Below, piece after piece: positions 1 through 5,730 of a stretch of DNA of 15,742 nucleotides. This DNA is from UBA2882 sp051877575 (GTDB lineage Bacteria > Bacillota > Clostridia > Lachnospirales > Lachnospiraceae), in assembly GCA_051877575.1 (NCBI GenBank), contig JBJEJA010000013.1, positions 1 to 15,742 of the forward strand. The letters run 5' to 3'. Under the pieces are notes generated by a model. That model was not told where the DNA came from. It worked only from the letters and a program-made list of their open reading frames with translations, and did not search any database. Numbering within the stretch: position 1 is the first letter of the stretch; every line of letters starts with the position of its first letter. The translations under genes and the position numbers were made by a program.

Positions 1-14
1 CGCGCAACAGTGAT

Positions 15-43
15 ATATTAGCACACCGCTTTCCTTCCGTCAA
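15..43 (-). promoter_or_regulatory. sigma-A promoter, leftward (downstream of a tandem pair)
   Basis: Read on the minus strand, a -35 TTGACG (38-43) is followed by a 17-base spacer and a -10 TAATAT (15-20). An A-rich tract lies just upstream of the -35. The start would fall about 7 bases further left, at the window edge, so the transcribed gene is outside. Together with the promoter at 86-114 it forms a tandem pair, an arrangement common before stable RNA operons; that role is inferred. Confidence 0.6.
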
Positions 44-85
44 GCACTTTTTCAATTTTTCTCCCTCTTTTTGAGGGGGAATTTC

Positions 86-114
86 ATAATATCATCATTT
101 CTATCCAAAGTCAA
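86..114 (-). promoter_or_regulatory. sigma-A promoter, leftward (upstream of a tandem pair)
   Basis: On the minus strand, -35 TTGACT (109-114), a 17-base spacer and -10 TATTAT (86-91). An A/T tract (about 119-136), which could act as an UP element, lies directly upstream. No coding sequence or RNA gene lies between here and the left edge, so the promoter serves something beyond position 1. Confidence 0.6.
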
Positions 115-179
115 CGCATTTTTTTGCGAAAAAAAAGAACCTTAAAGAGCAAGATTACTTTTCTCTGGTAGAAACGAAA

Positions 180-267
180 CGGAGAAAGAGGGATTTGAAC
201 CCTCGCGCCGCGTGAGCGACCTACACCCTTAGCAGGGGCGCCTCTTCAGCCTCTTGAGTATTTCTCC
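180..267 (-). tRNA. tRNA-Ser (anticodon GCU)
   Basis: The minus strand folds into a type II tRNA of 88 nt with a long variable arm. The acceptor arms GGAGAAA (261-267) and TTTCTCC (181-187) pair perfectly, the T loop is GGTTCAAATCC, and the anticodon loop CTGCTAA reads GCT, so it decodes AGC/AGU serine codons. The discriminator base is G (180), as expected for serine tRNAs. The 3' CCA is not encoded (the next bases are TTC) and must be added by the CCA-adding enzyme. A run of eight T on the minus strand (129-136) lies downstream, but I see no convincing stem before it. Confidence 0.95.
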
Positions 268-331
268 GTACTACTGAACTTTATCCTCTACCAATATAAA
301 GTTGCTACGCCCATTTCGTGACGCAAAAGTT

Positions 332-360
332 ATTATACATAAGTGGTTTTTGTTTGTCAA
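332..360 (-). promoter_or_regulatory. consensus sigma-A promoter for tRNA-Ser
   Basis: On the minus strand a perfect -35 TTGACA (355-360), a 17-base spacer and a perfect -10 TATAAT (332-337). The expected start is near 325, giving a leader of about 58 nt before the tRNA 5' end at 267. A full consensus match fits a stable RNA gene. Between here and 460 I see only a weak imperfect hairpin (GCGGT arms around 403-423) after the acyltransferase gene. Confidence 0.85.
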
Positions 361-460
361 TTGATTTTATTTATCTTTTCAAACTTTTCATTGATCAGCA
401 TACCGCTAAACCTGCAGTGGCGGTAATATAGCCATGCTATCCTATTACAACCCCCGCATA

Positions 461-1165
461 TCATTCGTATTGTGCAATGGCTTCTTCAATACGCCTTTTT
501 ACTTCGGCAGCAATCTCGTTTGATTTCATTTGCCGGTACTCTTCATAATACATGGGTTTTAAATAGATCAGTTTTACCGTTACCTGTCTGATGGAATTTT
601 CATCAAAGGGGATGAAGGAATTGATCAATGCACACGGAACAATGGGGCATTTTGCCTTTTGTGCCGCTTTAAAACTACCGCCCTTAAACTCCAGCAGTTT
701 ATTGCCGTTTCTGCTTCTATGCCCTTCTGCAAAGATAATATAGTTGCGTCCGCCTTTTACTTCTTCCGCTACCTGATTAATAACCTGCATGGATTGACGA
801 ATATCTTCTCTGTCCATGGCAAGAGAACCCGTTGCTTCAATAACCTGTTTTAACAGGATAATATTTTTTGCTTCTTTTTTAATAACAAAGGCAAATGGCT
901 TGGGAGAGGAATAAAAAAACGTCAATACATCAAACAATCCTTGATGGTTTGGATAAAATATAAATCCATCTTCTTCGGGAATGTTTTCAATTCCATGGGT
1001 CTCTACCGTGATATTGCCCGCCTGTATGGCATGGGTGGAAATTGTCTTTGACTGCAAAAAGCCGGACATATAATCTCCGTTATATTTTTTCCCGGTTCTC
1101 CACAATTTAAAAAACAAAAACGGAACTAAATATAGTTTTCGAATAACCATTAATGCAATACGCAT
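461..1165 (-). CDS. plsC: 1-acyl-sn-glycerol-3-phosphate acyltransferase family protein (PlsC-like)
   Basis: A 234-residue protein of the lysophosphatidate acyltransferase family, which moves an acyl chain to the sn-2 position of lysophosphatidate at the inner membrane face to make phosphatidate for phospholipid synthesis. The family NHX4D motif is seen as NHQGLFD (residues 73-79, catalytic pair H74/D79). The substrate-phosphate motif appears as EGHRSRNG (147-154), with H where many members have T. IVPCAL (175-180) matches the fourth conserved block. The N-terminus is hydrophobic (about 4-20), a likely membrane anchor. The start is supported by an AGAGG Shine-Dalgarno about 6 bases before the ATG. 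It follows the fumarase genes after 73 bases with no clear terminator, so read-through is possible. The exact acyl donor and acceptor cannot be read from sequence. Confidence 0.85.
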   Translation of the reverse strand: MRIALMVIRKLYLVPFLFFKLWRTGKKYNGDYMSGFLQSKTISTHAIQAGNITVETHGIENIPEEDGFIFYPNHQGLFDVLTFFYSSPKPFAFVIKKEAKNIILLKQVIEATGSLAMDREDIRQSMQVINQVAEEVKGGRNYIIFAEGHRSRNGNKLLEFKGGSFKAAQKAKCPIVPCALINSFIPFDENSIRQVTVKLIYLKPMYYEEYRQMKSNEIAAEVKRRIEEAIAQYE

Positions 1166-1238
1166 AATTACCTCTTTCTTTCACCAAAACTATATATGGT
1201 GTTTTATGTATAAATAATGACATATATATAGGAAGAAA

Positions 1239-1790
1239 CTAATCTTTTTTATATGCTTCAATTGCTGTTTCATAAAGATTGTTTCCATCTTTATCAATGA
1301 CGACAATTACCGGAAAATCTTTTACTTCCAATTTTCGAATGGCTTCCGTTCCCAGATCATCATAGGCAATGACTTCTGAAGATAAGATGGATTTGGATAA
1401 AAGTGCTCCCGCTCCGCCTACAGCCGCAAAATAAACCGCACCGTTTCTGATAATGGCATCCTGCACTTCTTTGGAACGTTTTCCTTTGCCGATCATTCCT
1501 CTGAGCCCCAGATCCAAAAGTGCCGGTGCATACTTATCCATACGGCTGGCCGTTGTCGGTCCCGCCGATCCGATCGGTCTTCCTTCTCTTGCCGGAGACG
1601 GCCCCATATAATATATGATATTATTTTCCATATCCAAAGGTAGCGACTGCCCTTTTTGTAAAGCCTCATACATTCTTTTATGGGCTGCATCCCTGGCCGT
1701 ATAAATAGTACCGGTAATATAAACATAGTCGCCGGACTTTAATTTTGCCGCATCTTCCTTAGATAACGGTGCCTTGATATATTGATCCAT
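1239..1790 (-). CDS. fumB: fumarate hydratase class I, beta subunit
   Basis: A 183-residue protein matching the C-terminal (beta) domain of class I Fe-S hydro-lyases. With the alpha subunit upstream it would interconvert fumarate and L-malate in the cytoplasm. Visible motifs are GPSPAR (63-68), GSAGPTTASRMD (74-85) and IGKGKR (100-105), then the family DLGTEAIRKL stretch (145-154). The reading frame is open to 1823, but an upstream ATG there has no ribosome binding site, whereas the ATG at 1790 has GAGGA seven bases before it, so I chose 1790. This sits 76 bases after the alpha gene, the usual order in Clostridia. Tartrate dehydratase shares the fold and cannot be fully excluded. The symbol denotes the subunit, not E. 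coli FumB. Confidence 0.88.
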   Translation of the reverse strand: MDQYIKAPLSKEDAAKLKSGDYVYITGTIYTARDAAHKRMYEALQKGQSLPLDMENNIIYYMGPSPAREGRPIGSAGPTTASRMDKYAPALLDLGLRGMIGKGKRSKEVQDAIIRNGAVYFAAVGGAGALLSKSILSSEVIAYDDLGTEAIRKLEVKDFPVIVVIDKDGNNLYETAIEAYKKD

Positions 1791-1829
1791 TCTTTTATCC
1801 TCACAAATTATTTCATTTTTCACAATATT

Positions 1830-1851
1830 GTTTCAATTTATGATTTGAAAC
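1830..1851. repeat. 7-bp inverted repeat between the fumarase genes
   Basis: GTTTCAA (1830-1836) and TTGAAAC (1845-1851) pair perfectly around an 8-base loop. It lies in the 76-base spacer between the alpha stop and the beta start, about 40 bases before the beta start codon. There is no following T run, so it is not a terminator. It could be an mRNA processing or stability element; that is inference. Confidence 0.5.
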
Positions 1852-1866
1852 ACCGGCCTGTAGTAA

Positions 1867-2709
1867 TCACAATTCTCTGACACTGTGTCTGTTGACATGA
1901 CAGCAGATATTGACTGCCACCGGGAGCCCGGCTATATGAGTTGGGTATGTGTTGATATTGACTGCGATCGCCGTGGTAGTTCCACCCAGTCCTCCCGGTC
2001 CGATACCGGTCCGGTTGATCTTTTCCAAGAGTTCCTCTTCCATTTCTTTTACATAAGGAATCTCTGAATGTCGGTCCACAGGTCTGGTCAGCGCTTTCTT
2101 TGCCATCAGTGCACATTTTTCAAAAGTACCACCGATACCCACTCCTACCACCATGGGCGGGCAGGCATTGGGACCTGCATCTTTGACTGCCGTCAAAATA
2201 GCATTTTTGACACCCTCTATGCCGTCGGCAGGTTTTAGCATAAACACCCGGCTCATATTTTCGCTTCCGAAACCTTTGGGTGCAACCGTAATCTTTACCT
2301 TGTCTCCCGGCACTATTTCATAATGAATGATTGCCGGCGTATTATCTTTGGTATTTTCCCGGATCAAAGGATCTTTTACAACGGACTTTCTGAGGAAACC
2401 GTCCACATATCCCTGTCTGACACCTTCATTGACGGCATCCTCCAGAGAACCTCCTTCAAAATGCACTTCCTGTCCGATTTCCATAAAAATAACGGCCATT
2501 CCCGTATCCTGACAGATGGGAATCATGTCTTCTCCCGCTATGGAAAGATTTTCCTGTAACTGACACAAGATCTGTTTTCCCAAAGGTGCTTCTTCTTTTT
2601 CACATGCAGTTTTCAACGCATCTTCCATGTCATTTGTCAGAAAATGATTCGCCTCTATACACATTTCCTTAATATTCTGAGTAATTTCCGAAACCTGTAT
2701 CGTCCTCAT
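1867..2709 (-). CDS. fumA: fumarate hydratase class I, alpha subunit
   Basis: A 280-residue protein matching the N-terminal (alpha) domain of oxygen-sensitive class I fumarases, the part that holds the [4Fe-4S] cluster. Cysteines in the expected contexts are C66 in ICQDTG, C183 in NACPP and C270 in CCHVNRH near the C-terminus; spacing resembles known class I fumarases. KGFGSENMS (145-153) and GIGPGGLGG (235-243) are further family signatures. The frame opens upstream at 2733, but that ATG has its SD only about two bases away; the ATG at 2709 follows GAGAGG by seven bases, so I use 2709. It is transcribed from the promoter at 2748-2776 and followed by the beta subunit. Tartrate dehydratase alpha is the alternative. 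Confidence 0.9.
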   Translation of the reverse strand: MRTIQVSEITQNIKEMCIEANHFLTNDMEDALKTACEKEEAPLGKQILCQLQENLSIAGEDMIPICQDTGMAVIFMEIGQEVHFEGGSLEDAVNEGVRQGYVDGFLRKSVVKDPLIRENTKDNTPAIIHYEIVPGDKVKITVAPKGFGSENMSRVFMLKPADGIEGVKNAILTAVKDAGPNACPPMVVGVGIGGTFEKCALMAKKALTRPVDRHSEIPYVKEMEEELLEKINRTGIGPGGLGGTTTAIAVNINTYPTHIAGLPVAVNICCHVNRHSVREL

Positions 2710-2747
2710 AAATATTCCTCTCCATGTCTCCAATATTCACTTTTTCT

Positions 2748-2776
2748 ATTATATAAATTATTGCACCGAATTTCAA
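2748..2776 (-). promoter_or_regulatory. sigma-A promoter for the fumarase operon
   Basis: On the minus strand, -35 TTGAAA (2771-2776), a 17-base spacer and -10 TATAAT (2748-2753). The start would be near 2741, giving a leader of about 31 nt before the alpha subunit start. A weak AAAAG/CTTTT hairpin with a T run (about 2780-2802) lies just before it and may partly end the upstream membrane-protein transcript. Confidence 0.8.
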
Positions 2777-2791
2777 CGAAAAAAGCCGGAA

Positions 2792-4150
2792 TCACACTTT
2801 TTGTATCGGAAGACGAAAAATATACTTCGGCCTGAGGTTATTTTCGGACACGATATTTGTATTTCTATAGACACTCAGCAACAGTCCGACCAAGATGCCG
2901 TTTACGATGGCATTTCCCCATCCATAAGACAAAAAAGGCATGCTCATCTGCGAGAATATACTGAAAACTCCCAGATTGGAGATTAGGTAATTCAGACTTT
3001 TAACAAACAACAACCCTCCGCAGCTTATGCTGACCATGAATCCCAGTCTGTTTTTTTGCCGAAAACTGATGCGGAATATCTTCCAGATAAAATATGCCAC
3101 AATGCACAAAACCAATATTGTAAAGACAACTCCGAAATAAGAAAACATGGCGGTTATAACATAGTCATTCTGAAGAGCCGGGAGTGTAGAAAGAGGCAGT
3201 TCTTTATTTCCAAACATTGTACTTTTATCCAATTGCTCCCTAACGGTCGACACGGTATATGAAGCATCACCCGATTGGCTGAAGAGTGCTCTGATCCTGG
3301 CCGCTTGGTATTCCGCAAGGATATGCAGATTTCCATCGGCACGAAATGCCGCCATTAACAATGCTGCCGGCACACCCAGCGCCGGAACCCATACCAGCGC
3401 AAGTTGTCCGGACTTTTTTCCCCCAAACCAGCCTCTTATCACGGCAACTGTTAAAAGCAATAAGATAACTGCCGTCATTTCCATAATGCCGGATATGGAT
3501 GCATTGGTCATGACCAGCACGGATACCAATGCCAAATATAGTCCGATACATTTCAGCATTCCCACCGTCTTTTTACCCCGACTGCGAAATAAAATTGCCG
3601 CAAACACCGGAACCATCAGCGTTATCATGTAATAGGCAAAGGTATTCCGCATCAACATCCTCCACCCGTATATAAAATAATAGAAAAGCAACAGCGTGCA
3701 TCCACCCCACCATAAGGCAATGGGATGCTTTGCCAGAAATGTATAGTCTATAGCGCACATTACTGCCATAGCTCCGATGCTCATCAACGTCTGAAGAACA
3801 ACCCTTACAATATAGGAATTCCTCAACGTAGTCGCATCTGTGCTCAGACAGCTTTCCTTAAAAATCACAATCTGCACAAACATACCCACAAGACTCAGAA
3901 CCACTGCCAGCACTACAAGTTCCCATTGCATTCTGGGTCTGTGGATCCGATCCAGCTCCATTCCCGTTTCTACCGGATCACCCATTTCTTTTACCGCTTT
4001 ATCCAGTGCTTCCTCTTCTTTCATGCCTTCGGCTCTGTATGCTTCCGCTTGATCTTCAATATGATTTTCAAGTTCCTCCACGATCATCGGACGGGCTTTT
4101 TTGCACCGGATCTGCTCAGAAAGTATATCAAGATATTCATGCATTTCCAT
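2792..4150 (-). CDS. HAAS-domain FtsW/RodA/SpoVE-like membrane protein
   Basis: A 452-residue protein. Residues 1-72 form a charged helical cytoplasmic domain of the HAAS/DUF1700 kind (EELENHIEDQAEAYRAEG, EEALDKAVKEMGDP), which in other Firmicutes accompanies PadR regulators. The rest is a polytopic membrane region with about ten hydrophobic segments. Its second half follows the SEDS glycosyltransferase pattern: YQAARIRALF (281-290), then QNDYVITAMFSYFG (327-340), which aligns with the HTDFIFAV.GEE.G block and keeps the catalytic-type aspartate (D329), and MPFLSYGW (404-411), matching PFISYGG. The overall sequence is divergent. SEDS proteins polymerise lipid II glycan; whether this one does is unknown. 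The ATG at 4150 has GGGAGGT seven bases upstream (the open frame runs to 4171), and it overlaps padR by 14 bases, so the two are translationally coupled. Confidence 0.75.
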   Translation of the reverse strand: MEMHEYLDILSEQIRCKKARPMIVEELENHIEDQAEAYRAEGMKEEEALDKAVKEMGDPVETGMELDRIHRPRMQWELVVLAVVLSLVGMFVQIVIFKESCLSTDATTLRNSYIVRVVLQTLMSIGAMAVMCAIDYTFLAKHPIALWWGGCTLLLFYYFIYGWRMLMRNTFAYYMITLMVPVFAAILFRSRGKKTVGMLKCIGLYLALVSVLVMTNASISGIMEMTAVILLLLTVAVIRGWFGGKKSGQLALVWVPALGVPAALLMAAFRADGNLHILAEYQAARIRALFSQSGDASYTVSTVREQLDKSTMFGNKELPLSTLPALQNDYVITAMFSYFGVVFTILVLCIVAYFIWKIFRISFRQKNRLGFMVSISCGGLLFVKSLNYLISNLGVFSIFSQMSMPFLSYGWGNAIVNGILVGLLLSVYRNTNIVSENNLRPKYIFRLPIQKV

Positions 4151-4478
4151 AGACAGCACCTCCCAATACACCCGAGACAGCAGCCGAATACTCTTTCCAT
4201 TCTTCTTTTTTTAGCTCTAAAGCCCTTTTTCCTTCTTTTGTAATACTGTAATATTTTCGGACTTTTCCTCCGGCTTCCCTTTCGTATACAGTCAAATATC
4301 CCTTATCTTCCAATGAATGCAATAAAGGATATAAGGTTCCCGCCTTAAGCACAAATACATTTTGAGATCGAGCCTGTAATGTCTCAATCATTTCATAGCC
4401 ATACATATCCTTCTCCGAAAGCAATTTTAAAAGAAGCATGGTAGTACTTCCCGAAAGCAAACTTTTATCTACTGACAT
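4137..4478 (-). CDS. PadR-family transcriptional regulator
   Basis: A 113-residue winged-helix regulator. Family marks are GYEMIETL (27-34), the recognition region LKAGTLYPLLHSLEDKGYL (44-62), the wing EREAGGKVRKYYSIT (66-80) and KEGKRAL (81-87). The start has a textbook AGGAGG seven bases before the ATG. PadR proteins usually repress their own operon and an adjacent membrane-protein gene, and are relieved by small molecules or stress. The downstream HAAS-SEDS gene overlaps it by 14 bases, and a palindrome directly after its promoter's -10 is a likely binding site. The inducer is unknown. Confidence 0.93.
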   Translation of the reverse strand: MSVDKSLLSGSTTMLLLKLLSEKDMYGYEMIETLQARSQNVFVLKAGTLYPLLHSLEDKGYLTVYEREAGGKVRKYYSITKEGKRALELKKEEWKEYSAAVSGVLGGAVYGNA

Positions 4479-4530
4479 TTCTCTTCCTCCTGATACAGTT
4501 CTCTAATTGGTTTACAATTTATCTCATCTT

Positions 4531-4564
4531 TATATAGATAATCTATATATCGACTATCTATATA
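4531..4564. promoter_or_regulatory. palindromic operator candidate for PadR
   Basis: TATATAGAT (4531-4539) and ATCTATATA (4541-4549) form a perfect 19-base palindrome with a one-base centre. A third identical half-site ATCTATATA lies at 4556-4564, offset 15 bases and touching the -10 of the padR promoter. A dimeric winged-helix regulator bound here would block the start of transcription. Binding by this PadR is inferred from position. Confidence 0.6.
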
Positions 4565-4589
4565 ATAGCATTCGAAGAGCATATGTCAA
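4562..4589 (-). promoter_or_regulatory. sigma-A promoter for padR
   Basis: On the minus strand, perfect -35 TTGACA (4584-4589), a 16-base spacer and -10 TATTAT (4562-4567). The start would be near 4555, inside the palindromic operator, with a leader of about 77 nt to the padR start. Confidence 0.75.
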
Positions 4590-4651
4590 GCTTATTATGA
4601 AATCTTTTAATCGTATTTATCAGAATGCTTTCAGTTTCACCCTTTATGAAT

Positions 4652-4756
4652 TTATATTTCTTCCATATACTCTCTGTAATCTTCTTCACTGGCAAACAGC
4701 ATATATCCGTTTCCCGTAAATCCCATGTATCCGTCTGTTACCGTATATCCTTTCAT
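4652..4756 (-). CDS. small 34-residue protein, function unknown
   Basis: An open frame of 34 codons that starts with MKGYTVTDGYMGF and ends with EEDYREYMEEI. GGGAGGT lies six bases before the ATG, the strongest kind of SD in this window. The product has no membrane segment. It is rich in Tyr and Gly, with GY at residues 3, 9 and 17, followed by an acidic helix-like tail. It lies upstream of padR on the same strand but outside the promoter I assign to padR. Its SD is contained in the 3' arm of a perfect 12-bp inverted repeat, so translation may be controlled by RNA folding. I cannot assign a function; I think it is real because of the SD, the amino-acid composition and the structured leader. 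Confidence 0.6.
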   Translation of the reverse strand: MKGYTVTDGYMGFTGNGYMLFASEEDYREYMEEI

Positions 4757-4764
4757 AATAAAAC

Positions 4765-4816
4765 CTCCCTGTTAAGCACATGTCATTTCTGTATCTGATT
4801 CCAGCTTAACAGGGAG
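4765..4816. promoter_or_regulatory. 12-bp perfect inverted repeat covering the SD of the small gene
   Basis: Arms CTCCCTGTTAAG (4765-4776) and CTTAACAGGGAG (4805-4816) are exactly complementary with a 28-base loop. In minus-strand RNA the second arm contains the GGGAG of the ribosome binding site for the 34-codon gene, so the folded form would hide it. No T run follows either arm, so it is not a standard terminator. Confidence 0.65.
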
Positions 4817-4890
4817 TGTGTCCATTAAAACTACCTTTTGTAAATTGCAGGAACAAAATAAGGGAGCTACTAGCACCTTTTTATACAATT

Positions 4891-4899
4891 TGCTATAAT
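4891..4899 (+). promoter_or_regulatory. extended -10 promoter for the two-component operon
   Basis: TGCTATAAT contains a perfect -10 (4894-4899) with the TGn extension. The -35 position (around 4871-4876) is a poor match, as is usual for extended -10 promoters. The start would be near 4906, about 54 bases before the response-regulator gene. Confidence 0.6.
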
Positions 4900-4959
4900 A
4901 TGATTAATTTCAACATAATTGTTATCATGATGAAAATTCATTGAAAGGACGTTGCGAAT

Positions 4960-5730
4960 ATGGCAAGATTAAACGTACTGATTATTGATGATGATATGGA
5001 AGTCCTTGAGACTCTGAAACTATATCTGCAGGGGATTGCAAACGTAACCATTGCCTCTAACGGAAGACAAGCATTGCTTCATGCCCACCAGCAGCAATTT
5101 GATATTATTCTGCTGGATATCGAAATGCCTGTTATGAATGGTTTCCAGACTTTGGAGCAGCTCCGCAATCTAAAGGAATGTATTAATATCCCGGTTATCA
5201 TGATCACCGGAAAAAGCGACAAATACTCCGTCATGAATTCCATCTCCATGGGTATCGACGGTTATCTTCTCAAGCCCATAAGCAAAGAAGAACTCATCAA
5301 TAAGATTAACGAAGTCTGCCAGAAAAAACAGCAGTATCATAATCGTAAGACCATATTGGCAATCGATGATGACATGTCCTACTTAAAACAGCTGAACAGT
5401 TTTCTTCAGGAGTACTACAATGTTATTATGATTAATTCTACCAAACTGGCTCTGGATTATCTGACAAACCATGTACCGGATATCATTTTACTGGATTATC
5501 AGATGCCTCTTTATAACGGAGTTGCCATGATCAATATCATCCACCAAAATGCCAGTTATCAAAATATTCCGTTTATCATTTTATCCGGCACCCTGGATCA
5601 GAAAGCACTTTTGGAATTCTATCCTCACGCTCCGGCTGCCTGTCTGGCCAAGCCGGTGAGTAAAGATGTTCTTTTGGAAAAGATTGAACAGGCATTGAAC
5701 CAAAAGGTTGAGAGAGGCAAAAACATATGA
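4960..5730 (+). CDS. dual-receiver response regulator without output domain
   Basis: A 256-residue cytoplasmic protein made of two complete REC domains and nothing else. REC1 (about 4-121) has the acidic pocket D10-D12, phospho-acceptor D53 in LLDIEMP, T83 and K105. REC2 (about 131-248) has D136-D138, acceptor D179 in LLDYQMP, S209 and K231. All residues needed for phosphorylation are present in both. There is no DNA-binding or enzymatic domain, so it must act by protein contact or as a phosphate relay or sink. The gene overlaps the hybrid kinase by 4 bases (ATGA), so they are made together, and the kinase HPt domain is the obvious phosphodonor. The SD AAAGGA is about 10 bases from the ATG, a little long. 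Confidence 0.92.
   Translation: MARLNVLIIDDDMEVLETLKLYLQGIANVTIASNGRQALLHAHQQQFDIILLDIEMPVMNGFQTLEQLRNLKECINIPVIMITGKSDKYSVMNSISMGIDGYLLKPISKEELINKINEVCQKKQQYHNRKTILAIDDDMSYLKQLNSFLQEYYNVIMINSTKLALDYLTNHVPDIILLDYQMPLYNGVAMINIIHQNASYQNIPFIILSGTLDQKALLEFYPHAPAACLAKPVSKDVLLEKIEQALNQKVERGKNI

Noticed and set aside
63..80. Hairpin CCCTC-TTTTT-GAGGG as terminator for tRNA-Ser
   Set aside because: No T run follows the stem on either strand, and it lies within the initial transcript of the promoter at 86-114.
3725..4243. 172-codon open frame on the plus strand
   Set aside because: It lies opposite the HAAS-SEDS and padR genes, is rich in His, Phe, Cys and Arg with no domain, and has no SD; it is an antisense shadow.
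4855..4884. Possible rightward terminator (AAGG...CCTT with a T run)
   Set aside because: The stem is only 4 plus 3 pairs with an internal loop, and no rightward gene precedes it.
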